This document shows, piece after piece, positions 33,513-40,806 of a DNA stretch of 64,000 nt. The notes below the pieces were generated by a model, which saw only the letters and a list, made by a program, of their open reading frames with translations, was not told the DNA's origin and did not search any database. The stretch lies in the NCBI GenBank assembly GCA_963762205.1, contig CAVXJZ010000003.1, positions 682,001-746,000 on the forward strand, in the 5' to 3' direction. The position numbers and the translations under genes are program-made. This DNA is from VRUE01 sp963762205. Its GTDB lineage: Bacteria > Actinomycetota > Thermoleophilia > Solirubrobacterales > 70-9. Every line of letters begins with the position of its first letter. Position 1 is the stretch's first letter.

Positions 33513-33591
33513 GCCGGGTTTCTTTCTACGGCCGTTCGGTTAGACGAAGGGAACGTGCCATTGATGGACACCTCTGGAGGAGGGGTATTGG

Positions 33592-33993
33592 ATGCTTAAG
33601 CGAACGATGGTGGGCGGGCTCGTCGCCTGCAGCCTGCTCGCGGTGGGGATCGCCGCGCCGGCCGACGGCGCCAAGCGCAGCACGCTGAAGGGCAAGACCA
33701 AGCAGGGATTCCGAATCAAGATGGCGGTGAAGAACAGCTCCGTCAAGCTGCTGCACTTCAAGGTCGACCTCAGGTGCCGCGACGGCAGCGTCCTTCAGGT
33801 CACCGAGAGCGGCTTCCTCAAGACACCGGTCAGGAAGGGCAAGTTCAGGGACGTCCAGTACGGCTCCACCGACACCGTGTACCTACGCGGCAAGGTGCGC
33901 GGCGGGCGTGCCGGCGGTCGGCTGCGGGTCAAGGACAGGCTCGGCAACGGCGTGCGATGCCACTCGAAGTGGATCAAGTTCAACGCCAAGTAG
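33592..33993 (+). CDS. Small secreted hypothetical protein
   Basis: A 133-residue protein with a signal peptide (TMVGGLVACSLLAVGIAAPADGA) and a basic mature domain with 3 Cys (about 62, 126, and 12 in the signal). The chain is strand-rich: GFRIKMAVKNSSVKLLHFKVDLRCRDGS. No family recognised. GGAGGAGGGG 5-10 nt before ATG 33592 decides the start. It is divergent from the other secreted protein at 33347, with tandem palindromes between them. Confidence 0.65.
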   Translation: MLKRTMVGGLVACSLLAVGIAAPADGAKRSTLKGKTKQGFRIKMAVKNSSVKLLHFKVDLRCRDGSVLQVTESGFLKTPVRKGKFRDVQYGSTDTVYLRGKVRGGRAGGRLRVKDRLGNGVRCHSKWIKFNAK

Positions 33994-34025
33994 GCGTCGG
34001 TTGACGGACTCGGTCGGCGGCGGAG

Positions 34026-35396
34026 CTAGGCCGCCGGCCGCAGTTCGAGCCAGCGCCCGACGCCGCCTTCGACGACGTGGATGACCGAGTCGACGCCGGC
34101 CCTGCGCAGCAGGCTGGCGGCGATCGCGGAACGTTCGCCTGAGCCGCAGACCGCGGCCACCGGCCCGGTCGGGTCGATGCCCTCGGGCACGCCGTCGATG
34201 TCGTGCCAGGGCATGTTGACCGAGCCGGGGATCTGCGCGGCTTCCCACTCCGGACGCTCGCGGACGTCGAGGATCTGGATCCCCTTCGCCTCGGCGTCGC
34301 GCTCCAGCGCCTCCAGGGACATGCGCTCGATCCGTTCGACCCCGAGCCCCTCCTGGAGCCAGCTCGTGTAGCCGCCGCCGAGGAAGCCGGCGAGCTCGGT
34401 CAGGCCGACCGCGGTCGCCAGGCGGGCCGCCCGCCTGCCGTCGTCGTCGTCGCGGCCGACGAAGACGATCGGCCGGTCGCGATCGGCGAGCCAGGCGAGC
34501 CTGGAGCCGAAGCCCGCACGCATCAGGGGGATGCAGACGGCCCCCGGGATGTGGGCGTCGTCGAACTGGTGGTCGGTGCGCACGTCGACGAGCAGGGCGC
34601 CCTCCGCCAGGCGCTGCTCGACCTGGCGCGGCGTCAGCGAGAGGACCTCGGCGACCTCGCTCAGCAGCGGCCCTCGGTTGATCGCGACGATCGCCTTGAA
34701 GTTGGGCGGCTGGGGGCCGAGCCCGGAGGTCGCCTGCTCGACGAACTCCTCGGCGTCCTCGATCGCGAGGGTCGGGTTGTGCGCCCGCTCGAAGCCGATC
34801 GTCGACGACACCTTCATGTCCATCCCCGGCCCGCCGCACATCGAGCCGCCGAGGTGCCCCGGCCACAGCTCGCAGTCGTCGGGCAGGGTGAGCAGCTTGT
34901 CGCGCAGCGATTGGAAGATCCCCTCGGCGCCTTCGCGCTCCTCGACCGCCAGGTCGGGGCGGGCGACGTCATTGACGAAGAGGCTGTCGCCGCTGAGCAG
35001 CGCCCAGGGATCCTCGCCGCGGTTGCGATCTACGAGCGCGAAGGCGGTGTGCTCGGGGCGGTGCCCGGGCGTATGCAGGGCGCGCACGACGAGGCCGCCG
35101 ATCTCGAGCTCGAAGCCGTCCTCGATCGGCACGTGGTCGTAGTCGACGCCGGCATCGCGGTGGACGTAGATGCGGGCGCCCGTCGCTTCGGCCAGCCTGC
35201 CGTGGCCCGAGACGTGGTCGGCATGGTTGTGGGTCTCGAGGATGTGCTCGATCGAGACGCCCAGGTAGCGAGCCAGCCTCAGGTACTCGTCGATGTCGAA
35301 ACGCGGGTCGACCACCGCCACCTCGCCGGCGCCGCTGTCGCCGACCATGTAGGAGGCGCAGCCGAGGTCCTCGTGCACGAACTGGCGGAAGATCAC
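34026..35396 (-). CDS. Metallo-beta-lactamase/rhodanese fusion, persulfide dioxygenase-like
   Basis: A 456-residue cytoplasmic protein. The N-terminal MBL domain (~1-235) has the metal motif H-x-H-x-D-H at 56-61 (THNHADHVSGHG) and the substrate His in TPGHRPEHTAF. Two rhodanese domains follow (~255-350 and ~365-456). The first lacks a catalytic Cys (FVGRDDDDGRR); the second has it in VCGSGERS. Relatives oxidise persulfides to sulfite and thiosulfate (ETHE1/PDO type). GTG 35396 overlaps the ArsR stop (GTGA), and TauE/SafE is divergent upstream, so this is a sulfide/sulfite handling unit by inference. No His-tag-like insertions or breaks seen. Confidence 0.9.
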   Translation of the reverse strand: MIFRQFVHEDLGCASYMVGDSGAGEVAVVDPRFDIDEYLRLARYLGVSIEHILETHNHADHVSGHGRLAEATGARIYVHRDAGVDYDHVPIEDGFELEIGGLVVRALHTPGHRPEHTAFALVDRNRGEDPWALLSGDSLFVNDVARPDLAVEEREGAEGIFQSLRDKLLTLPDDCELWPGHLGGSMCGGPGMDMKVSSTIGFERAHNPTLAIEDAEEFVEQATSGLGPQPPNFKAIVAINRGPLLSEVAEVLSLTPRQVEQRLAEGALLVDVRTDHQFDDAHIPGAVCIPLMRAGFGSRLAWLADRDRPIVFVGRDDDDGRRAARLATAVGLTELAGFLGGGYTSWLQEGLGVERIERMSLEALERDAEAKGIQILDVRERPEWEAAQIPGSVNMPWHDIDGVPEGIDPTGPVAAVCGSGERSAIAASLLRRAGVDSVIHVVEGGVGRWLELRPAA

Positions 35397-35746
35397 GACG
35401 CCACCGGCTCCTGCTGCCCTTTGGCGACGATCGAGCTGAGCTCGCGCAGCTGGCTTTCGACGCCGGCGCAGACCTCGTCGCAGAGCTTGATCAGGGTCGG
35501 GTCGGCGATCCGGTAGAGCGCCCTCGTCCCCTCCCGCCGGCGCGAGACCATGCGCTCGCCGAGCAGCAGGTTGAGGTGCTTGGAGACGTTCGCCTGCGTG
35601 CCGCCGACCGCCTCCGCGAGCTCGCCCACCGAGGCCTCCTCGCGGCTGCTCATCGTGCTCAGCAGTCGCACCCGGGTCGGCTCTCCGAGGATCGCGAAGC
35701 GCCGGGCGATCAGGGTGGCGAGCGGCAGATCGAGGTCGGTGGCCAC
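35393..35746 (-). CDS. ArsR-family transcriptional regulator
   Basis: A 117-residue winged helix-turn-helix repressor: FAILGEPTRVRLLSTMSSREEASVGELAEAVGGTQANVSKHLNLLL, then wing. Cys89 and Cys93 (LCDEVC) are near the C-terminus, and no metal motif of ArsR/SmtB is visible. They could sense persulfide, as in SqrR/BigR-type relatives, though the spacing differs. GTG 35746 follows TATACT by 6 nt, a leaderless start. It is the first gene of an operon with the MBL-rhodanese fusion (GTGA overlap) and is divergent from TauE/SafE. Confidence 0.88.
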   Translation of the reverse strand: MATDLDLPLATLIARRFAILGEPTRVRLLSTMSSREEASVGELAEAVGGTQANVSKHLNLLLGERMVSRRREGTRALYRIADPTLIKLCDEVCAGVESQLRELSSIVAKGQQEPVAS

Positions 35747-35779
35747 CGGGCAAGTATAACTACATGGTTGAATAGTTGA
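35747..35779. promoter_or_regulatory. Divergent promoter/operator between arsR-type gene and TauE
   Basis: 33-bp AT-rich spacer. TATACT serves the minus-strand gene. AACTA-N10-TAGTT (35758-35777) is an inverted repeat, and GTTGAAT occurs twice in tandem. Likely ArsR operator. Confidence 0.5.
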
Positions 35780-36565
35780 ATGGAATTCGCGATCGCCGCG
35801 CTCCTCGGCCTGGTCATCGGGGTCGTGGTCGGGACCGTCGGCGGAGGTGGCGCGATCCTCGCCCTGCCGGTGCTCGTCTACGTGCTCGGGGAGGGAGTCA
35901 GCTCCGGCTCGACGGCGTCGCTGATCGTGGTTACGCTCGGCGCCTCGGTCGGCGCCGCCGCCCAGGCCCGTCACGGGCAGGTCTGCTGGCGGATCGCCGC
36001 CGCGTTCGCCCCCTCCGCGGCAATCGGCGCCTACCTCGGCACGGTCGCGAACACGGCGGTGAGCCCGCGGCTGCTGATCCTCGCCTTCGTGCCGGTGATG
36101 CTCGCCGCGGCGGCCGTCGCCGCGCTGCGGGCCGGGGAGGCGGGGGCCCTCGATGGGACGCCCGACCGGTGTCCCGAGCCCGACCTCCCGCGCAGCGGCG
36201 CCAGCGGCCTCTTGGTCGGCGCCCTGACCGGGTTCTTCGGCGTCGGCGGCGGCTTCATCATCGTCCCGGCGCTCACCTCCGTCCTCGGCCTGCCGATTCG
36301 CCGCGCGATCGCCACCTCGCTGGCGATCATCGGCATGACCGGCGCCGTCGCGCTGGCCATCCACCTCGGCCGGGGTGCGCAGCCCGACTGGCCGCTGACC
36401 GCGGTCCTCTGCGTCGCGGCCGCGTCCGGGTCGCTGTGGGGCACCTCGATCGGCCTCCGGCTCTCGCCCGTCGCCCTCGGCCGGGCATTCGGGGCCATCG
36501 TCGCCACGATCGCCGTCTTCCTGCTGATCGACGTGCTGGCGCTCGGCGGCCCGCCGAGCGGCTAG
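35780..36565 (+). CDS. Sulfite exporter TauE/SafE family protein
   Basis: A 261-residue membrane protein with eight predicted helices: GLVIGVVVGTVGGGGAILALPVL at the N-terminus and GALTGFFGVGGGFIIVPALT for the second repeat, the twin TauE/SafE Gly-rich motifs. The family exports sulfite, sulfonate or related anions. Divergent from the ArsR/MBL-rhodanese operon, it fits export of sulfite made by the dioxygenase (inference). ATG 35780 lies 33 bp from the arsR-type start and no Shine-Dalgarno is evident. Confidence 0.88.
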   Translation: MEFAIAALLGLVIGVVVGTVGGGGAILALPVLVYVLGEGVSSGSTASLIVVTLGASVGAAAQARHGQVCWRIAAAFAPSAAIGAYLGTVANTAVSPRLLILAFVPVMLAAAAVAALRAGEAGALDGTPDRCPEPDLPRSGASGLLVGALTGFFGVGGGFIIVPALTSVLGLPIRRAIATSLAIIGMTGAVALAIHLGRGAQPDWPLTAVLCVAAASGSLWGTSIGLRLSPVALGRAFGAIVATIAVFLLIDVLALGGPPSG

Positions 36566-36597
36566 CGGCCGTCCAGCCACCCGGATAGCGTCGTCGC

Positions 36598-37339
36598 ATG
36601 CCGGAAATCGTCGTCCTGGCGCTGGCCGCTGCCGGAACCGCGCTGGCCACCGGGCTGGGAGCGATCCCGGTCTTCCTGCTCGGGCGCCGCGCCGCCGCGC
36701 TGACCCCGGCGCTGCTCGGCCTCGCGGCCGGCGTGATGGGGGTCGCCGCGATCGCCGGGCTGACCATTCCGGCGATCGAAGAAGGGTCGCCGGGCGGCGT
36801 CGCCCTCGGCCTGGTCGCCGGCATCGCCTTCCTGGCGCTGGCGCGCCGGCATCTCGACGCCGAGGCCGGCTTCATGGGCCGCAGCGGACCGGGGGCGCGG
36901 ACCTCGGCCCTCGTCTTCCTCGTCCTCTTCGTCCACAGCCTGCCGGAGGGCCTGGCGATCGGCACCGCCTTCGCCTCCGACCGGGCAGGCCTCAGCCTCT
37001 TCGTGATCGTCGCAATCACGATCCAGAACATCCCCGAGGGGACCAGCGTCGCGGTGCCGATGGCGGAGGCGGGGTTCGGCCGCGCCCGCCAGTTCTGGGT
37101 CGCGGTCGGGACCAGCGCGCCGCAGCCGGTCGGCGCGGTCGTCGCCTTCCTGCTCGTCGAGCAGGTCGAAGCGCTGCTCGCCTTCTCCTTCGCCTTCGCG
37201 GCGGGGGCGATGCTGACCCTGGTCGCGGTCGAGCTGCTGCCGCGCGCCTACTCGGCCCCGCGGAGACGCGGGCCCGACGCTGGGCCTCGTCCTCGGCGCC
37301 GCCCTGATGCTCGCGCTGAGCTTCGCCCTCGGAGTCTGA
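36598..37339 (+). CDS. ZIP-family metal transporter, last helix displaced by one extra base
   Basis: Membrane transporter of the ZIP/GufA group (~246 residues, usual length), likely Zn or Fe import. The motifs VHSLPEGLAIG and IQNIPEGTSVAV (metal sites in helices IV and V) are present. The reading frame runs on past ~37255 into Arg/Pro-rich sequence, while the last helix (TLGLVLGAALMLALSFALGV) is encoded in another frame ending TGA 37337-37339. One extra base in the C-run of TACTCGGCCCCGCGG explains this. Left as is, the frame continues into the ABC ATPase at 37360 and would look like one 551-residue fusion, which is not real. ATG 36598 follows TAGCGT by 6 nt. Confidence 0.85.
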
Positions 37340-37359
37340 GTCGCTGTCAAGATCGACCG

Positions 37360-38253
37360 ATGGCGGTGATCGAAACCGAGCAGCTGACCAAGCTCTACGG
37401 CAGCGAGCGCGGGATCGAGGACGTGACCCTGTCGGTCGAGGCGGGCGAGGTGTTCGGCTTCCTGGGCCCCAACGGGGCGGGCAAGACGACGACGATCCGG
37501 ATCCTCCTCGACCTGCTCCACCCGACCCGGGGCGGGGCCCGGCTGTTCGGCTTGGACAGCAGGCGCGACAGCGTCGCGATCCGATCCCGGCTCGGCAACC
37601 TGCCCGGGGACTTCGGCTACGGGAAGCAGTCGACCGGGCGCGAGGCCGTCGGCCTGCTCGCCCGCCTGCGCGGCGTCGACCGCCTCGATCGGGTCGACGA
37701 GCTCGCCGCCCGCTTCGGCGCCGACCTCGAGCGGCCGCTGGGTCGGCTCTCGCGCGGCAACCGGCAGAAGGTCGGCCTGATCCTCGCCACCTTCCACGAA
37801 CCCGAGCTGCTGATCTTCGACGAGCCGACCGGCGGCCTCGACCCGCTGATGCAGGAGGAGTTCCTGGCCCTGGTCGGCGAGGAACGCGAACGGGGCTGCA
37901 CGGTCTTCCTCTCCTCACACGAGCTCGACGAGGTCGAGCGCGTCTGCGACCGGGTCGGGATCGTGCGCGAGGGCAGGTTGATCGCGATCGAGCGGATCGC
38001 CGACCTGCTCAGCCGGGCGAGTCGCAGGGTCGAGGTCGAGGTCGGCGACCCGGCGGGGCTCGAGCGGCTGGGCGAGATCGCCGGCGTCGGCGATCTCCAG
38101 GTCGACGGCCGGCGCGCCAGCTTTCTCTTCGCCGGCGACCTCGACCGGGTGGTCGCGGCGCTCGCCGAGCGCCACGTGCTCGACCTGGAGGTCAACCGGG
38201 CGAGCCTCGAGGAGGTCTTCCTCACCTACTACCGGGGCGAGGAGCGGCGATGA
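37360..38253 (+). CDS. ABC transporter ATP-binding protein (ABC-2 type partner)
   Basis: Cytoplasmic ATPase of 297 residues, CcmA/DrrA-like. Walker A GPNGAGKTT, signature LSRGNRQKVGL (Arg replaces the usual Gly-Gly context, which is common in this subfamily), Walker B LLIFDEPTGG and H-loop SSHELDEVE. The C-terminal ~75 residues (ASRRVEVEVGDPAGLE) form the regulatory extension of DrrA-like proteins. ATG 37360 follows CAAGAT by 6 nt. It shares 4 bp (ATGA) with the permease gene and is the first gene of a two-gene exporter. Confidence 0.92.
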   Translation: MAVIETEQLTKLYGSERGIEDVTLSVEAGEVFGFLGPNGAGKTTTIRILLDLLHPTRGGARLFGLDSRRDSVAIRSRLGNLPGDFGYGKQSTGREAVGLLARLRGVDRLDRVDELAARFGADLERPLGRLSRGNRQKVGLILATFHEPELLIFDEPTGGLDPLMQEEFLALVGEERERGCTVFLSSHELDEVERVCDRVGIVREGRLIAIERIADLLSRASRRVEVEVGDPAGLERLGEIAGVGDLQVDGRRASFLFAGDLDRVVAALAERHVLDLEVNRASLEEVFLTYYRGEERR

Positions 38254-39041
38254 GCTCCCAGCTCGGGGCGCTCGTCCTCACCCATCTGTCGGACCGGCGC
38301 CGCTCGCTGCTCGCCTGGGGGCTCCCCCTCGGCTTCTGGTCGGCGTTCATCGTCGCGATCTTCCCCTCGATCGAAGGGGCGCTCTCGAAGGCCGTCGACG
38401 ACTACCCGCCGGCGCTCAGGGAAGCCTTCGGGATCGGGCAGCTGGCAACCGTCGAGGAGTACCTGCACGCCGAGATGCTGAGCCTGATCGTCCCCCTCGC
38501 CCTCGGCTACCTCGCGGTCCGCGCGATCGCCAGCGGGCTCAGCGGCGCGGCCGAGAGCGGGCGCCTCGACGTGATCCTCTCGGCTCCCGTCTCACGGCGG
38601 CGGATCGTGGCGGCGGGCTTCCTCGCCACCGCGGTCGAGCTGGCCGCGGTGCTGGCGATCACGGTCGCCCTGACCATGGCCGGCGACCTGGTCTCGGGCG
38701 CCGACCTCCCCTTCGGCGCGGCGCTCGTGGGCTACGTCAACGTCTGGCCGCTGGCGATGCTGTTCGCGGCCCTGGGGGTGGTCGCCACGGGCTGGTCGCT
38801 GCGCACCAGCGTGGTCACGGGCTCGGTCGCCGGGGCGCTGGTGACGATGTACCTGATCGACCTGATCGGCCGCCTCGACCCGGACCTCTCCGGGGTCCGC
38901 TACGCGTCGGTGTTCAAGTACTACGGCAACGCGATCGAGGACGGGATCGATCCCGTCGCGTTCGCCGGCATCGCCCTCGCGGCGCTCGCCCTGGCGGCTC
39001 TCGGGGCCTGGCTCTTCGACCGCCGCGACATTCCCGGCTGA
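38250..39041 (+). CDS. ABC-2 type permease
   Basis: A 263-residue membrane protein with six predicted helices, matching ABC-2 type transporter permeases (LALGYLAVRAIASGLSGAAESGRLDVILSAPVSRRRIV is a typical cytoplasmic-loop region). It is the membrane partner of the ATPase at 37360 (ATGA overlap). Substrates of such pairs are usually drugs, lipids or peptides; none can be named here. ATG 38250. Confidence 0.88.
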   Translation: MSSQLGALVLTHLSDRRRSLLAWGLPLGFWSAFIVAIFPSIEGALSKAVDDYPPALREAFGIGQLATVEEYLHAEMLSLIVPLALGYLAVRAIASGLSGAAESGRLDVILSAPVSRRRIVAAGFLATAVELAAVLAITVALTMAGDLVSGADLPFGAALVGYVNVWPLAMLFAALGVVATGWSLRTSVVTGSVAGALVTMYLIDLIGRLDPDLSGVRYASVFKYYGNAIEDGIDPVAFAGIALAALALAALGAWLFDRRDIPG

Positions 39042-39075
39042 CGCCCGCCCGGCGGGGGCGCGCAATCATTGGCCG

Positions 39076-40062
39076 ATGAGAGCGATGGTCCTCGAGCGGC
39101 CCGGCGCCCCCCTTGTCGCGACCGATATGCCCGACCCGGTCGCCGCCCCCGGCCAGGTGCTGCTCGCCGTCGACGCCTGCGGGGTCTGCCGCACGGACCT
39201 GCACATCCTCGACGGCGAGCTGAGCGAGCCGAAGCTGCCGCTGGTTCCCGGCCACCAGATCGTCGCCAGGGTCGTCGAGGCCGGCGAGGGGGCGGAGCGG
39301 TTCGCGCCCGGGGATCGCGTCGGCGTCCCCTGGCTCGGCTGGGCCGACGGCGATTGCCGCTACTGCCGGGGCGGGCGCGAGAACCTCTGCGACGCGGCCC
39401 GCTTCACCGGATACGACGTCGACGGCGGCTACGCGGAGCTGGTCGTGGCGGACGAGCGCTTCTGCCTCCCGATTCCGGACGGCTACGACGACGAGCAGGC
39501 GGCGCCCCTGCTCTGTGCCGGCCTGATCGGCTACCGCGCCCTGCGCCTCGTCGGCGAGGCCGAGCGGATCGGCTTCTACGGCTTCGGCGCCTCGGCCCAC
39601 ATCCTCTGCCAGCTGGCCGCGCACCAGGGCCGGCGGGTCTTCGCCTTCACCCGCGAGGGGGACGTTGAGACCCAGGCGTTCGCGCGCGAGCTCGGCGCGG
39701 TCTGGGCGGGATCCTCGGCGCAGGCGCCGCCGGAGGAGCTCGACGGGGCGATCGTCTTCGCAGCCGTCGGCGCGCTGATGCCGGCGGCGCTGCGGGCGAG
39801 CGCGAAGGGGGCCCGCGTGATCAGCGCCGGCATCCACATGAGCGATATCCCCGCCTTCCCCTACGAGATCCTCTGGGGAGAGCGCAGCCTCGGCTCGGTC
39901 GCCAACCTCACCCGCGCCGACGGGGAGGAGTTCCTCTCCCTGGCGCCCCGGGTGCCGATCCGCACCGAGGTGACGACCTACCCGCTGGAGGGCGCCAACG
40001 AGGCGCTCGAGGATCTGCGGGCCGGGCGCCTGCGCGGGGCCGCCGTGCTGCGGGTCGGGTGA
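39076..40062 (+). CDS. Zinc-dependent alcohol dehydrogenase (AdhA-like), altered structural zinc site
   Basis: Medium-chain dehydrogenase of 328 residues. Catalytic zinc ligands are Cys38 (CGVCRTDLH) and His60 (GHQIV). The structural zinc loop normally has four Cys; here it reads WADGDCRYCRGGRENLC, so the first Cys position is Asp91, with Cys94, Cys97 and Cys105 kept. The Rossmann region is GFYGFGASAHILCQLA (~165-180). The family oxidises alcohols with NAD(P). ATG 39076 follows AATCAT by 6 nt. The cupin gene follows 47 bp downstream. Confidence 0.9.
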   Translation: MRAMVLERPGAPLVATDMPDPVAAPGQVLLAVDACGVCRTDLHILDGELSEPKLPLVPGHQIVARVVEAGEGAERFAPGDRVGVPWLGWADGDCRYCRGGRENLCDAARFTGYDVDGGYAELVVADERFCLPIPDGYDDEQAAPLLCAGLIGYRALRLVGEAERIGFYGFGASAHILCQLAAHQGRRVFAFTREGDVETQAFARELGAVWAGSSAQAPPEELDGAIVFAAVGALMPAALRASAKGARVISAGIHMSDIPAFPYEILWGERSLGSVANLTRADGEEFLSLAPRVPIRTEVTTYPLEGANEALEDLRAGRLRGAAVLRVG

Positions 40063-40109
40063 CGCGCACCGATGCGGGTATGGTCAGTCAAAAGTCCCGG
40101 AGGGAGCCG

Positions 40110-40493
40110 ATGAGAAGCTGGAATCTGAAGACCGTCGAGGCGGAGGCGTACAAGCCCCAGATCCTCTCCACGGCGGACGACGCGCGGGCGATCCTCCTCG
40201 ACCTGCCCGCCGGTGAGGAGCTGCAGGAGCACGAGGTGCACGAGCACGCGCGGTTAGTCGTGATCGCGGGGACGGTCGAGGTGACGACGCCCGAGGGCGA
40301 TCGCGTCTCCGCCGACGCGGGCCACATGTTCGAGTTCGCCCCGGCCGAGCGCCACACCGTCCTCGCCCGGGCGGATGCGCGGCTGCTTCTCTTCCTCAGC
40401 CCCTGGCCGGGGGACGGCCACCCGGGCGCGATGACGCTCGACGAGAAGCAGGCGGTGCGCGAGAGGGCGGCCGAGCGGGCCCGGCGCGATTAG
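40110..40493 (+). CDS. Cupin domain protein
   Basis: A 127-residue protein with a single cupin barrel: LQEHEVHEHARLVVIAGTVEV, then GHMFEFAPAERHTVLA. These carry the two His-rich motifs used for metal or small-ligand binding, though a Glu replaces one canonical position. Function unknown. GGAGGG about 6 nt before ATG 40110 decides the start; a longer in-frame start exists upstream. DUF167 follows with its 5' end overlapping this stop. Confidence 0.82.
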   Translation: MRSWNLKTVEAEAYKPQILSTADDARAILLDLPAGEELQEHEVHEHARLVVIAGTVEVTTPEGDRVSADAGHMFEFAPAERHTVLARADARLLLFLSPWPGDGHPGAMTLDEKQAVRERAAERARRD

Positions 40494-40776
40494 CCCCGGG
40501 GGCGGACAGAAGGCCGCCGACGCTCGTGTCGAGGTCCGCCTTCGCCCACGCGGGCATCGCGACGAGCTGCTCGGGCTTCGCGACGGGGTCCTTCAGGCGC
40601 GGGTCAGCGCGCCGCCCGTGGACGGTCGTGCGAACCGCGCCCTCTGCCGGCTGATCGCGAAGCGCGTCGGCGTCGCGCCGTCGCGCGTGTCGGTCGTCCG
40701 GGGATCGAAGTCGCGCGACAAGCTCGTCGAGGTTGAGGGCCTCAGTCCGGCGGAGCTGCGCCGGGCGCTTTGGTGA
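40489..40776 (+). CDS. DUF167 (YggU) family protein without a canonical start
   Basis: A 95-codon frame matching DUF167: VEVRLRPRGHRDELLG, then APPVDGRANRALCRLIAKRVGV and VSVVRGSKSRDKLVEV, ending ELRRALW. The function is unestablished. No ATG, GTG or TTG occurs in frame between the upstream stop (40432) and the conserved region. ATT 40489, overlapping the cupin stop, is the nearest candidate, but a lost base around GTG 40526 (which would give M-S-E-V-R) is equally possible. The conserved body is intact, so this is a real coding gene or very recent damage. Confidence 0.7.
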   Translation: MSPGGGQKAADARVEVRLRPRGHRDELLGLRDGVLQARVSAPPVDGRANRALCRLIAKRVGVAPSRVSVVRGSKSRDKLVEVEGLSPAELRRALW

Positions 40777-40806
40777 GACGGAGGCGCCCGAGTTCGTTCC
40801 TGAGCT

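Noticed and set aside
36598..38253. One 551-residue ZIP-ABC fusion protein
   Set aside because: The missing ZIP C-terminus is encoded in another frame with its own stop, and the ATPase has a standard start and promoter geometry.
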